From contig JAYWVB010000001.1 in the NCBI GenBank assembly GCA_039881045.1, forward strand, positions 1,116,001 to 1,180,000: DNA of 64,000 nucleotides, written 5' to 3'. Source of the stretch: Chaetomium olivaceum (Eukaryota; Ascomycota; Sordariomycetes; Sordariales; Chaetomiaceae). The notes beneath the pieces are model-generated. The model made no database searches, was not told the origin of the DNA, and worked only from the letters and a program-made list of their open reading frames with translations. Of this stretch, positions 34,359-46,168 are shown piece after piece (the first letter of the stretch is position 1; each line of letters begins with the position of its first letter). Position numbers and translations under genes: made by a program.

Positions 34359-37125
34359 TTAGGTGGAAGGCTTCTGCGGCAATGTGGCGGGGTTGCCGTA
34401 GTTAGGAAGATGACTGAACGTCTGGCCTGGCCCGGGAGGAGGCCCTGCCGGCTTGTTAGGCATGTGCATAGGGCCGCTCGGAGGCATATGTGGTGGGCCG
34501 TGGGGCAGCGGCGGTTGCACGTGGGGAGGCTGCTGCTGTACAGGGTGGTACGGTGGCATCGAGTTGTTGGAACCCTGCCTCGTCATACCATATGGCCCGG
34601 GGGGAGGGGGGCCAAACCCTGGTTGGGGCAGTGGCTGCTGGTACCCGGCGTAGCTGATGTGTGGCGAGTGGAACTGCGGGCTACCATGCCGCGGGCTTGA
34701 TCCTCCATAGGGACCAGACACATGCGGTGGCGGCGGCGGCTGCAGGGGAAGTCCGTTGCTCGGAACGAACGACTGCGTTTTCGGGTTGAACGCTTGCCGG
34801 TTATAGCTGCCGGGGATGGGATGTTGACTCTTAGGGTCGCTCGGGTTGACGTGTGCCGGGAGCTGCCCGTAAGCGTAAGGGACCCCCGGTGGGGGTACAG
34901 GGCTAGACCGAGGGGGGTATACGTTCTGGCTATAGCCTTGCTGGGGCCACGCTGGCTGTGAGATGCTTGGCACAGGACTGGCGTACGGGCCACCGATGGG
35001 ATTAGCGGCTCGGTAACCCTGTTGCTGCTGCTGTTGCTGCTGTTGCTGTGGCGGCGGTGGTGGTGGTGGCGGCGCCACAGCCTGGGGTACGGCCTGGGGC
35101 ACAACTTGTGGGACAGCCTGTGGGACAGCCGGAGGCATAGGTGGCGTCGGGTACTGCAGCCGAGTTAGACGTTGCGAAAAGGTAGAATGTAAACAAACAC
35201 GGGGGGACTTACAGTGGGCATTCCAGCGTATTGGGGAGCAAACCCGTTGTTGGGCACCATCTGCGGCGTAAATGGCTGGCCTGGTGGGTATACGGGTTGC
35301 AGCGCGGTAGGGTATGGCTGCTGGAATTGACCGTTGAACGGGGCTGCGTTCACCGGGAAATATTGGGGAGCTGAGGGACCCCAACTGGGATGTTGAGGAC
35401 CACACCAGGCAACATATTGAGACCGCGACTCAAAGCTCTCCGAATCGTCTCGACGCTTTGGTTTCCTCTTGCCGCTGTTGGGCTTGTCTTTTGCCGACAC
35501 TGAGCTAGCGCGGGAGACGCCAGTGCTATCTTCACCCTCTATGGTCTCACGATTAGCCTGGGGGGGACATCAGAGATATTTTACACCAAGCTTACCCTGG
35601 TTGGAGTTTTCCGTCTTCTCAACGCTTCCAAATATCCGCTGTCGGGCTTTGTTGTATGCCTCTTCACGCTCTTCTCTAGTGAGTCTAAAACAACAGTGAG
35701 CACGAGCGGTTATTGCGATGCGGGAAGAATTCTTACTTCTCCTTTGATGGGCCGTTCTTGTCCTTGGAGTCGCTACCCGCCTCTGATGTCGGTTTCGAAG
35801 GGCCGGCACTGGCAGTACCTAGCTCACCGTCCTCGCCACGGCGCATGATCTTCCGCGGTAAAACGACCGGGGCGGGGGAACTGCTGGCGGGTGTGCTCGC
35901 CGTCGCGATACTCGACAAAGAGGGGGGGATCCGGCAAAAAGGTGTGCGGAAGATGCGGACTGCTCCCGCGGCTGCCTCATAAGAGTGTGTCATGTGGTAA
36001 TAATCAGCAAGCCTGTGGGTCAACATTCTGCAAAACGAGTTGCTCGGGGGCAAGTCCATGTAAGGCTCCCTGAAGGGTCGTGTCAGTGGCTGGTATGGAG
36101 GAAGAGGAACGGGGGTTTATGGCAGTGAGATCATACTTGGAGTCCTGAACAAATTCGATGACTTGCTGCTCGAGTCTCAGCAAGAAGATGCGGTCTTTGG
36201 GTGACTGCATTGCCTCGAGAAGTTTATCGTCGGGGTTCTGGCTGTAGAAAGCGTTTGGTGCCAGAGCATCAGGCGTTGCTGTGCCACCGACCAGGGACAC
36301 TTTCGGGTCCGCTACCACCTGCTTGTCTGAGTTACCGCTTTGCGGTGTGCTGACACCCTGGTTCTTGGTTCCAGCCAAGATGTGATGGGCAGGAAGACCC
36401 CGCGGCGGCATATCCCCGATCTGGATACGCTGGATGCGAGCCGCAACGTCCGAGCCTATGCGGGAGCTAGCCATGTAGGAGCCACGAATCGAAAACGCAT
36501 CGTCGTCCTCCGCAGCGGCCTTGACACTGGCACTGTCGTCGGGTCGCAGTGATTCCTTCTCGTCCAACGCGAATGTAGTGCCGGACGTAATACTCTTGCC
36601 GTCTAGACTTGGGGGTTTGGTCCCTAGCTCCGAGCTGGAGTCGGCTCGTTGCGAGGTGTCGTCTGACGGCGTCTGGCTGTTGCCCACTTTGCTCAACCTT
36701 TCGGGCATACCGGCCATAGACCCGTCGACGACAAGATTGAGCGGCGGCTTTGCTTCCAATTTAAGGTCCTTCAGTCCGCTGACGATCTTGGACTCGGCGG
36801 GGTTCTCATTGCCGGCCATCTGTTGTACATTCGACGATGATACGACGGGGTTCTCGGCGACGGTAGAAACAATGGCAGGCGCGGTCGTAGCGATGGCAGT
36901 GTCTCTTCTATCCTTGACAGGTGCGGAATCGAGCGCTTTAGCGGCGGTAGCAGTAGGTTTGGAGCCCTTGGGCGTCGACGCTGCCGCGACCTGAGTGCAG
37001 GGTAATGTCAGCCAATTGCCCCCAGATAACAAGCCGATGGTGGAGGTGGGATATCGATGGCCACATACCCTTGCAAACGACATCTTTTTCCCTACGTCGT
37101 TCACCATAGTGGGAATAGCAGCCAT
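34359..37125 (-). CDS. R3H and SUZ domain RNA-binding protein (Rbs1-like)
   Basis: Cytoplasmic-type single-stranded nucleic-acid binding protein resembling yeast Rbs1 and other R3H-SUZ proteins. Six exons: 37125-37069, 36990-36137, 36069-35737, 35684-35596, 35538-35213 and 35153-34359; phases agree, 817 aa. The R3H domain spans about residues 280-350 (FLLRLEQQVIEFVQDSK, LPPSNSFCRMLTHRLADYYH). The SUZ motif follows (KIMRRGEDGE then LTREEREEAYNKARQRIFGS). The C-terminal third is Pro/Gln/Gly-rich with a Q10 run. The fourth intron has branch GCTAATC and acceptor CCATAG, keeping frame. N-terminal 250 residues are disordered. Confidence 0.9.
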
Positions 37126-38781
37126 GGGCACAGCTCAAAATATCCCCGGAAAACACACGGGGGTGGTGATACACAATCCCCAGAGACAGCGATATCGAGG
37201 CACGAGGGCACGGGATGGTCGGTCCCAATATGAACGAGTGAGCGGGGAGGATACACCGGCTTCAATGTGTGGCCGGGCCGGGGCAAGACCGGAAGACGGA
37301 TCCGAGGAGAAATCAAGAAATGAAACGGAGCAGGGCTGTCCAGACCGAAGGAATAGCGCAGGTAATCATCGTGCGGGGGGTATAAGCGGATCAGGCAAGG
37401 TTGACGATTTCCCCGAAACAGCAACGGTGCAGCAAGAGGTAGCGACGGCAAGATACTGCTGTGATGGACGCAGGGTTGGAGGTTGACCTGGTGCACAATA
37501 TCGTCAACTGAGCCAAATACGGCCGCAGTCGTTTGAGCGTCGCAGTTCCAGACGTCCGTGCTCTGTCTGGAAGCAAGGCCGCCACAATTGGGCGGTTGAA
37601 GAATAGAAGATCTGAGCCAAGGAGGGGGATGCGATGTCCTGAACTGAAGTGGTTGCACAATGGAACGGAACCTGGAAGGAATTCTGGTGAGGAGGCTTCC
37701 CTGCCTGTGCGGTCCCTCCACTGGTGCCGAAGGAGGCCTAAGGCGGCTTTAAGAGCAGGGCCCCACACTGGTTGTTCCCCAACCCTTGCCCCTCGAACCC
37801 AACCTTGGAGATGGGGATGACCTTACTAAGTAGGGACTGAGAAGCAACAACGAGGGAGAGTGTATGAATAAGGACTCAAGAAGTAAATAAATATCTAGAA
37901 AATGCTACTTTTACTGTAGATATTTTACAGCCAACGTTTGATGGTTTAAACCTTTGGATACTTACCCAGGATCTACCTAAATTCCGGCAATACAGACGCC
38001 TGCATGCTCGTGGGCAACCTGAACGCAAGCAACGCTTTTGCCAGCCGCTCTTTCAGGATGTAGGCCAGATGGACATGCTTTGAAATACTCCTTAAAGGGG
38101 CCTTGGTAGTTACAGTTGTCGGCTTGAAACTTCGCTGGCTACCACCTACAAGCTGCACGAAGTATTGTTCTTGGCTGCACGTGCCGACAACCCTCGGTAC
38201 AAACAGACAATCAAGACAACCTCTGGTCTTCCACAATGTAGTTATTCCTCGTTTCTTGCATAGTTATGCATAAGGATCAACGACAAGAAGGTCTCCGAGG
38301 ACGAAGAAACGTCCAGTGAGACCCGAAGTGTACGGAGAAAGAGTCCGTGCGAAGCCAGTGCAGGGTGACTTGAATTCTGCCACAGGAAGAAGAGGAAAAA
38401 AAGGCGGTGACCCATGCAGTTGACTTTGCGTATTCAGTACGGTAACTAATGGTACATACGAAACGGCAGATCATCAACTTCACTTCAATCAAACCAAGCT
38501 CAACACGCGAGCAATCCAAGGACCGCTCAACCTCTGGTTTCAACGTCACCTCTCCACCTCACTATCTGTCATACCTAGAGTTGATATGATTATTTAAACC
38601 AAACGCTGAGTGACAGTTTCAGATTGCATCAGCCCGGCGCCTCGCCAACCTCGCAGCAGATCTTATCCACCATCGTTTACCGCCTTCCGACATTAGATCC
38701 GGGGGTGTCGAACCGGAAACGTTGGGGTGTGAGCTTGTCTAGCCATCAAGGAAACGAAGCAGTTCCTTCATAGAGGCCGAA
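37126..38781. other. Divergent promoter region, no gene recognised
   Basis: 1.66 kb between the R3H gene start and the zinc-knuckle gene start. Overlapping short frames only. Probably long 5' leaders on both sides. Confidence 0.55.
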
Positions 38782-39768
38782 ATGCATTCCTTCCGAGGTC
38801 GTAGCGGGCCATCCAAGGCTACCCCGTCAAATGTGCAATGTCAGAAGTGCCTGAAACGAGATAAGTGGTCACCGCATCCAAAGCTAGTGTTCTCAATTGA
38901 CACCCACAGAACGTCACTACTCGTACGAATGCAAATCGGTACCGCAAGAACGCCCTTATATTGCCCGGCCTTCGCGCACACAGCAACTATTCAATCCGAA
39001 GTTGCTACCGAAACTCGCAAGTGAGACACCGAATGCTTTACAGGAAAAGTACGTTCTAATCCCCAATCGCACATCTTCACGAGACGCTGACATGGCTACA
39101 GGAAAGGGGTGGCCGATGAAGAGTTGGCCAAGCGGGAAGCAGAAAGGGCCCGGAAACGGGAGCGTGAGCTGGACGAGGACGCCGCTTTGAGGGACTCGCC
39201 ACCACCCAGGCGGCACAGGTCGCCATCCTACGATTCAGTCTCCAGTATCTCTACCCGATCCCCGTCTCCAGCCCCAAGGCGGAGCCGCAGTCCCGAGCGT
39301 CGGGAGAGGCGGCGGGAGTCCCGAAGCCCTTCACCTCGAGGTCCCCATGGCCGCAAGCCGTCATACGACTCGGACGATCGCTACTCTCGCGGCCCCTCAG
39401 AAAGCCCGGCACACGGTTACCAGGCTAGAGGCTCACGGCCGCCGCTTTCTCCTTCGCCACGGCGTTCTCCTCCAGCAAGGTCCGAGCGCGGTGGTCGCGA
39501 GATCAGACGGTACGGTTCTCCTGGGCCCGATACACGCAGGCGCACATACTCGAGTTCCAGGTCCAGGTCCCCAGTAAGACGGGAAGGCAGGGGAAACGGG
39601 CATAGTCCCGGGCGCTATCGGGATAGGGATGATCGGGGCCACCGGGGAAGGAGCCCATCGCCCCCGCCGCCCCCGGCACCCCGGCAGCCCTCACCACCGC
39701 GGGAGAGAAGCCTCAGCCCCTTCAGCAAACGGTTAGCTCTAACGCAGGCCATGGGCAGGGGTAGATGA
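38782..39768 (+). CDS. Zinc-knuckle, RS-rich protein (ZCCHC10-like)
   Basis: Probable nuclear RNA-binding/splicing-linked protein. Exons 38782-38860, 38910-39048 and 39102-39768 total 294 aa in frame. The zinc knuckle is built across the first intron: CQKCLKR then ERHYSYECK, a CX2CX5HX4C pattern, followed by QERPYIARPSRTQQL as in ZCCHC10-type proteins. The C-terminal two thirds are Arg/Ser/Pro-rich (RSRSPERRERRRESRSPSPR), suggesting SR-type phosphorylation. The first intron begins with AT (ATAAGT) rather than GT; no GT donor keeps frame and the knuckle. Ends 110 bp from the convergent cwf18 stop. Confidence 0.85.
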
Positions 39769-39878
39769 GGATAGGAATTCCGGGTATCATATGCCATACT
39801 TTTTTTGTAGGATCCATGTAGCTCACCGGCGGCCCAAATTAAAACAATATCCATCAAAGGCGCCCAATCATGCAATGC

Positions 39879-40643
39879 CTACATCCCCAATCCAGGCGAT
39901 GCCAAACCCATACCCCTTTCAAGGCATCCCGAACTCAGCCGCCTCCGCCTCCTCTCCCTCCGATTCTCTTCCTCCTCCTCCCGCTCCCGCAACCGCATCC
40001 CCTCCACAATCGCGGCCCCGTCCAACATCCCTTCTGCCTCCGCATCCCCTTCTTGGCCCCCTTGTTTCCCGCCCGTCCCACCACCAGCAGCAGCGGAACC
40101 GGCAGCGGCACCGTCCGCAGCGGCCTTCTTCTCAGCCAGGCGCTCGCGCACCAAACGAGCAATAGCATTCTCGGTGCGCACATTCAGCGCCTCGGTGCGC
40201 AAGTTCAGCTCGCGCTTGAGGTCCCAGTTGGGCTTCTTGGGCTGCAGCTTGAACAGGTCGATGCCGCGGTCGGCGCTTTGCTGCGCGTCGATGGCCTCCT
40301 GCCGCCGCGATTCCTCCTCCAAGTCCCGCGCTTGTTGTTCTAGGGTTGCCTGTCCCTCGGATAGTGTGGGGGGCGCCTCGAAGCCGAGTTTGGGGCCCTT
40401 GGTCTCGAAGTCGTAGTTGCGGCCGGAGAGGTGCAGGCGGGCTACGTCTTGCGTTGGGGGGTCTTGGTTGTTGTTCGCGTTGTTGTCGTGACTACTGGTG
40501 GTGGGAATGACATCGTCTTGGGGTGTGGTTTCGGTCTCGTCTGCTTCTGCTTCGGTCGGCTGCTTGCGCTTCAGCGATTTGAGCTTGGCGAGGCGCGCTT
40601 TACGATCGTCCGAGGCTGCGCTCAGTGTTGCGTGAGAGGACAT
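39879..40643 (-). CDS. cwf18: Spliceosome-associated protein Cwf18 (CCDC12 family)
   Basis: Small subunit of the Prp19/CDC5-associated spliceosome. Single exon, 254 aa, start chosen at MSSHATLSAASDDRKARLAK (40643), because the upstream extension to 40826 lacks conservation and would enter the promoter. Conserved core: RNYDFETKGPKLGFEAPPT, then DLFKLQPKKPNWDLKRELN and LNVRTENAIARLVRERL. The C-terminal Gly/Ala spacer and Glu/Arg tail are variable. Divergent from the PPR gene with 378 bp between starts. Confidence 0.88.
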   Translation of the reverse strand: MSSHATLSAASDDRKARLAKLKSLKRKQPTEAEADETETTPQDDVIPTTSSHDNNANNNQDPPTQDVARLHLSGRNYDFETKGPKLGFEAPPTLSEGQATLEQQARDLEEESRRQEAIDAQQSADRGIDLFKLQPKKPNWDLKRELNLRTEALNVRTENAIARLVRERLAEKKAAADGAAAGSAAAGGGTGGKQGGQEGDAEAEGMLDGAAIVEGMRLREREEEEENRRERRRRRLSSGCLERGMGLASPGLGM

Positions 40644-41021
40644 TTTGAAATTGGGTGGCGGTTCCTTTGGCGGGTTGTCGGGGTTTCGGTGGGTGTACGA
40701 AGTAAAGGATGCTCTTCCTCTGTTTGTGGTGGTTGACGCAAAGGTGCTGTGCTGTGGCTGCAGGGTAAGGTATGGAACTGGAACCGCAACTGATGCTAAA
40801 ATCTTGCCTGCCGCGTCCCGGGTCACGTATTGTATGTAATTACACGATAAGCTGTAATGTACGCCCGCCAGTTGCCGAGAAATTATTTACGGATACCACG
40901 CTGCACTTCATCTTCGACGCCATGTTCTCCGGATTCTTTAATTGTGCGTCCGAGACAGGCTACAATACCCGATAACCCCAAATCGACTAGCCGCTAACCC
41001 GGCGAGCCGTGTCCGGTCACA

Positions 41022-43961
41022 ATGATACGCCATGCCGGGCAGGTCTCCCGGGCGTGTGCCGCATTAACACGACGAGGACCATGCCCCCAAAACGCACAAC
41101 TCGCCCTGCACTGGCGGCACTCGAGGGCTCTTCAGACTGGGCCTGATGCTCCTACCGCCGCCGGTCCTGCCGATGTAGACCCTGGGTCCAACGACGCATC
41201 TCTCCCGCACCACGCCCAGCAGAAAACACACGAAGACTTGGGGGAGAGCCAACCGCAACGAAGCCAAGGGGGGCCGTCAACGACAAGCAAGAAAAACCGA
41301 GAGGTTTTGGAAATCAAGTAAACCCGGGTCGCTTTAATCACAGTCAACCGCACAGCAACAAATGGACGTATCCGACAGACCGGATCCGCTTTGTTCATTT
41401 CTCGCTGCAAAAGCAACGGGGGCTCACGGGGAAGAGCATTGAATTTCTCAAGGCGCAATTCAAGGACTGGGATAGATATATGAAAGCCCTCTTTGAACGT
41501 CTAAATGGAGACGAGACAACCCCCTCCAGTAGGGCCGAAACCGAGGGCATGGAGATTCTCGAGAAGCTCCTGGCTTTCAATACGGTCGAGGATATGAGGT
41601 CATCCTGGCTTGCACTACCCCAGGAAACCCGCGAGTCCAACTGGCTGGATATGATGAAGGCTGCGATGGACTCCCGACTCGAGAGTACCGCCATGGTGCT
41701 AGAGGCCACCGTCGAAAAAGACCTCACACCAGACTGGGCCGTGACAGACGTCTTTGCCGCCCTCGTTGTATGGCACTCAAAGCGGCCGGAGGGTAGCCAA
41801 CAGGGCCAGCAAACTCAACTCCCCCAGTTACTTCTTTACCTCCTCCGCAATAGCCCTCCGAGCCGCTACCGGTTTTACCAATGGGCCCTCGGGCAAACAC
41901 TCGCCGACTGTAACCCCGACGAGGTGGCCGACATATACTCAGCACTACAAGCGCTCCAGCACCCTCTCCACTGGAACACCAAGCTCAGAATTGCAGGGAG
42001 GCTTACGAAAAACACAAAGTACAAGCTGGCTGCGCTCAGGCTTTTCGAGAGTCTCTTTGACGACCCCAAAGCCGATATCCACGGCCGTCGCTGTGCGGCA
42101 TTGGCGACGGAGCTCTTCGCATTGCCTCAGGAATGGAAAGATCGCCGGTCGCCGGTAGAGGTGCGATTGCTCGCTGAGGCGTTCGAGCGTGTCGTGGGCC
42201 GCGGCTTCTCTCCAAACATCGTGACATACACGGCCATGATTCGGGCCTTGTGTTTAACAAACCAACTAGACGCGGCTTGGAAAATCTACGAGGTCATGCG
42301 CAATGCAGGCACCACGCCCGACCCCTACGTCTTCTCCGTCCTCCTGAACGGGGCCAAGCGAGCTCTCAGTCTTAACTCGGTCATCCGAGTCATAGAAGAA
42401 GCCACGCCCGATGCTTTGCAAGCACCCTACATCTGGAACGACTTGGTGCACACCATCCTTTTAGCTGCCCTGGACGAAGCGCCCACGTTCTCGGTTGGCC
42501 AGAACCCGGTCCCTGTACCGGCCTTTCCTTGCATGCTCCAAGTTTATTCCAAGTTCTTCGATATGAAGCCCCTCGAAAAACTCATACCCGGTGGCTTGGG
42601 AACCCCGGCAAATGATACTGCGGACTGGGCTTGGCAGGAGAAGCTGGGTCCCGCCATCGACCAACTACCCGTCTCTACCCCTGATAAGCTCGTCGACCCC
42701 GGCCTCGAAGTTCTAGGCATCATGCTGGCGGGCTATATGAGGAGCCTCTCTACCACGGAAACCATCATGGCGTTCTACTCGCATTTCCGGGGCATGCTGA
42801 CCAACCGAGACCCGCTCGCTATCCGCCTCATAGGCCACAGTACACGCCCCTACGACTTCGTTCTCGATGCCATATCCCGCCGCACCGGCATGCTAGGCGT
42901 AGCCGTCGACATCACCACGCAGATGCTCCATGACGCCGTCCAATCCGGCGCTGCTCTCAAGCGTACCGAGGCCGAGCCCAACCCGGAAGAAGAAGAACCC
43001 AACCAAAGCAACGGCGACCAAGACGAGGAGGCCGCCCCATCCACCACCGGCACCGACACCCCCGCCGCCGCGGCCTACTACCACCCGCCACCCAGCATCT
43101 TCACCTGGACCATCCTCATCCAAGCCTTCTGCTGGCAAGCCCACCCCAAGACCGCCATCCGCATGATCCGCATCATGCGCCGCCACGGCGTCCAGCCCAA
43201 CCACCGCACCTGGTACACCCTCCTCAACAGCTACGCGCGGCGCCAAGACGTCGCGCCCGTCATGGCCGTGCTCGACCAGCTCGACCAGGCGGGCTACCAG
43301 CCCAACCGGCACACCCATCCGCGCCGTCGCCAAGCTGCACGGCCACGCCGCCATCCTCGACCGCCTCGACGAGCGCGCGGGGCTCCGCGACAAGCAGCTC
43401 TGGGCCGACGTCGAGGCCCTCGCCGCCGTGCCCCCGCCGGGGCCCGTGTCGGGGAAGCTCCGCGCGAGGCTGCTCGCGAAGCGGAGGAAGATGCGCGAGC
43501 GCTGGGAGCGGAAGCACCAGTGGGAGCGGGAGCAGGAGCAGAGGCGGCAGGAACAGGGGTGGCAGGGAGAGGAGGGAGAGGAGGGAGAGGAGGGAGAGGC
43601 GTGGGGCGAGAGCGGACAGGGTGAGCAAGCGAAACAAACGGAGCAGAGGGAGTGGCGCGAGCCGAGGGAGTGGCGTGAACAGAGGGAGTGGCGCGAGCAG
43701 AGAGACCTCCCCAAGGACGCCGCGTCTGCTCGCGGGCGGCGCCGTACGCCCAATTGGTGGGTGGCCAAGGAGGGGCTTGGGAATAGGACGACCGCTGGTG
43801 CGAAGGAGCAACCTGCTGTGTCGGACGAGCAACTGGACATGTACCTGCGCATGTACGACGACTTGGTGTTTATGCGGACGGGCCAGGAGCAGGACAACTC
43901 CAGCGAGCCCTTCGTCAGGGACGACCCGGCCGACAAGCGCCAGAAGCCGGATGGGAACTAG
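41022..43961 (+). CDS. Pentatricopeptide-repeat protein, probably mitochondrial
   Basis: Organelle RNA-binding PPR protein of about 966 aa. Exon 1 (41022-41317) carries an Arg-rich presequence-like start. A short intron (about 41318-41355, GTAAAC donor) is needed because a TAA follows in frame; at 38 nt it is at the lower limit and tentative. PPR units are clear at NIVTYTAMIRALCLTNQLDA, TPDPYVFSVLLNGAKRAL and SIFTWTILIQAFCWQ / NHRTWYTLLNSYARR. A frame break at 43311-43316 (ACACCC, one C too many) separates the last repeat from a Glu/Arg-rich coiled tail with WREPREWREQREW repeats, ending at 43961. Confidence 0.8.
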
Positions 43962-44277
43962 GGTCTGGGGCCTCCAGATAAAGCCCGGCAGAAGCTGCTG
44001 CGAGAAAAAATGCGGCGGCTTCGGAGCGGAAAGATGCCTCCCAATGAAGAGCCGAGATAATGCCACCAAATCTGTGTACTATTTCTCGTCCTGTACTATA
44101 CTGTTTTATCTCCTCGCCTTCCTGGATACCCGTTGATGAACGCCATGCACACTGCACAACTTGCCTCCCAACCTGGCCGTGAATTTCCCATACTACCAGC
44201 CCATTATCGACCGCCGTAACCCGTGGATCCAAGCATAAAAGCCACCCGTCGAGACCGCAAATGGAGGGTACCGCCCA
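43962..44277. other. Convergent 3' spacer, no gene
   Basis: 316 bp between the PPR stop and the stop of the minus-strand gene. No coding or structural signal recognised. Confidence 0.6.
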
Positions 44278-45963
44278 TCATATCCAACCCTCCCTCTCCT
44301 TATCCTCCAACTCCGGTGACAAAAACGCGTCGATCTCGGAGAGTTTCTCCTCGGCCGTCAGCCGTCGCCGGGGTTTGTGCGGACGGTAGCTCGACGACAG
44401 GTCTGTTGTGCCCGAATCGGCACGGGTTGAGCGCGTTGCGACTGAGCTGGTCGACGTCCCCAGCGTCCGCCTGCTATGGCTACTTCTCCCGCTGATGTCG
44501 GTGATGGCGGCGCTGTTGGTAGAGATGGAGATGAAAGTGGAAGCGGATGGCTCGGCCGAATGAGGCGGGTGGCGGTATCTGCTGTGGTTCGCGCGGCTGG
44601 GGTGGCGGCTGTGGTGGCGGCTACCTGTCGGTGTTGGAATCGGCACTGGCAGGGGGCGCACCGGCGGCGGTGAGGACGACTCCAGCGAGGACGGGGAGCG
44701 CCACATCGGTGGCCGGGTCCAGGGGCCGCTACCATTGCTGCTGGGGTAACGCGAATGGCTGGATCGTGTAGTTGGCGGAGTGGGCAGCGGCCGGGCGTGC
44801 CCTGACAAATTGGGCGGCTCAATTCCAATGTCCGCGTCGGGCGAGAGGTCTGCAATGTCTGGGAATCCTGTCGCAGACATGCTTAATCTCACGGAGGACG
44901 TCGGCCGTGGCTCGTCCCAGTAGAGACAGTCGCTCGGCGGGTCAGGGAAGGGCTCCAGAGGAGGTGCCACTGAGTGTTGCTTCCATTGTGAGGAGACCGT
45001 TGTGTGAGACCGCCCTCGAGCGGCGATTGGTATGGGGGGCGGAGGTCGAGTGGGCGGAGGTAAATGTGAGTGCTCTGCCTCGGGGTTTGCGGGACATGAG
45101 GTGGAAAATTGAGTGGCGGAACCCGACGGCATCGGTCTCTCTCTGTATATCTCGCCCTCGTCCACCCATAGCTGGGTACGCACGTCGCTCCAAAACCCTC
45201 TGACTTCTGGTGAACCCCGTCTCTCTAGCTTGGGTATTTCGGGCTCGGATACGTCTTCCCAGGTACCCAAGTTGCTCATCAGGTTATCGAGCTGCTGGAG
45301 AGGCAGAGACGCATTCCTTTGGTTTGGCAAGATATCCCCGCCGCCCTTCCTCTCCTGGCCATTCCTGTCGGCTCGATTCTCCCTGTTCTTCTCAGCTCGC
45401 TTCCTATCTCCTTCCTTTTTGCTTATAACCTGCTGGTCCCTAGTTCTGAAGTCTTTGTCGGCGACGTCGTCCAAACACCGAGCTAGGGGTCTGTTGTTGA
45501 AGTAGGATTTGTGCCTGAGCAGGGTCAATGAGTAGTCCTCGACTTGGTAGCCGACCCTAGACGAGGGGAACATCGAAAATGTGGTTCCCAGCGACTCTTC
45601 TTGCTGCTGCGCTTTTTTCGGATGCTTAGTCGGGGTATCGTCGTGCTTGTTACTCGTTCGGGTGTCCAGTCGGCCTTCCTTTCCATCCTTGACTTCGACT
45701 CTGTCGCCTGCGCCCGGTGCCAATCCGAACCTGTTGAATACGGGGCTCTCGAGAGTGCCTGCTGACTTCTCAAACAGGCTAACGATAGAGCGAACCGACC
45801 GATCCGATGTTTTCCTTCCGGAAGCTGGTCCTCTTTTGGCGAGATTCGATGAGAAACCTTCCGGAAGAGCGAGCCTCTCGATCTTCCTATCAAGAATGCG
45901 ATCTGAACCAGGAGGTGATCCGCTTTCTCGGCGGTCCTTATGAGGCGGGTCGCTCCCTTCCAT
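44278..45963 (-). CDS. Disordered hypothetical protein, 561 aa
   Basis: Single uninterrupted frame with coding-like composition and a proper ATG at 45963. The product is Ser/Pro/Arg-rich and mostly disordered; more ordered spots are LDDVADKDFRTRDQQVISKK and LQQLDNLMSNLGTWEDV. The C-terminal end, RRRLTAEEKLSEIDAFLSPE, looks like a short conserved helix. No signal peptide, membrane segment or known domain. I do not recognise a function. Confidence 0.7.
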   Translation of the reverse strand: MEGSDPPHKDRRESGSPPGSDRILDRKIERLALPEGFSSNLAKRGPASGRKTSDRSVRSIVSLFEKSAGTLESPVFNRFGLAPGAGDRVEVKDGKEGRLDTRTSNKHDDTPTKHPKKAQQQEESLGTTFSMFPSSRVGYQVEDYSLTLLRHKSYFNNRPLARCLDDVADKDFRTRDQQVISKKEGDRKRAEKNRENRADRNGQERKGGGDILPNQRNASLPLQQLDNLMSNLGTWEDVSEPEIPKLERRGSPEVRGFWSDVRTQLWVDEGEIYRERPMPSGSATQFSTSCPANPEAEHSHLPPPTRPPPPIPIAARGRSHTTVSSQWKQHSVAPPLEPFPDPPSDCLYWDEPRPTSSVRLSMSATGFPDIADLSPDADIGIEPPNLSGHARPLPTPPTTRSSHSRYPSSNGSGPWTRPPMWRSPSSLESSSPPPVRPLPVPIPTPTGSRHHSRHPSRANHSRYRHPPHSAEPSASTFISISTNSAAITDISGRSSHSRRTLGTSTSSVATRSTRADSGTTDLSSSYRPHKPRRRLTAEEKLSEIDAFLSPELEDKEREGWI

Positions 45964-46156
45964 GTTGGCGATTTAATTGCGGAGCTAGTTGAATGCTGGA
46001 CTGTTCGTGAACATGAACGTTGAGGAAGGAGCAAGTCGCTGGCAGGCGGTTCTTGCCCTCCATGGTATCAACTCCATCTGATCACATTAATGGGAAAGAG
46101 CAACCAAGAATACCCCCCTCGCTACATTTCGGATTAATATTAATATCAGAACAAGT

Positions 46157-46168
46157 TATTTTCTGCTC
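46157..46168 (+). repeat. Target-site duplication, left copy
   Basis: TATTTTCTGCTC, repeated exactly at 48564-48575 on the other side of the LINE. Confidence 0.85.

Noticed and set aside
35530..35600. Suspected frameshift in the R3H-SUZ gene
   Set aside because: Using branch GCTAATC and acceptor CCATAG gives a normal 57-nt intron with correct phase, so no error is needed.
42893..43936. Minus-strand frames over the PPR 3' half
   Set aside because: Shadow frames of a GC-rich gene; repetitive Ser/Leu/Arg product without motifs.
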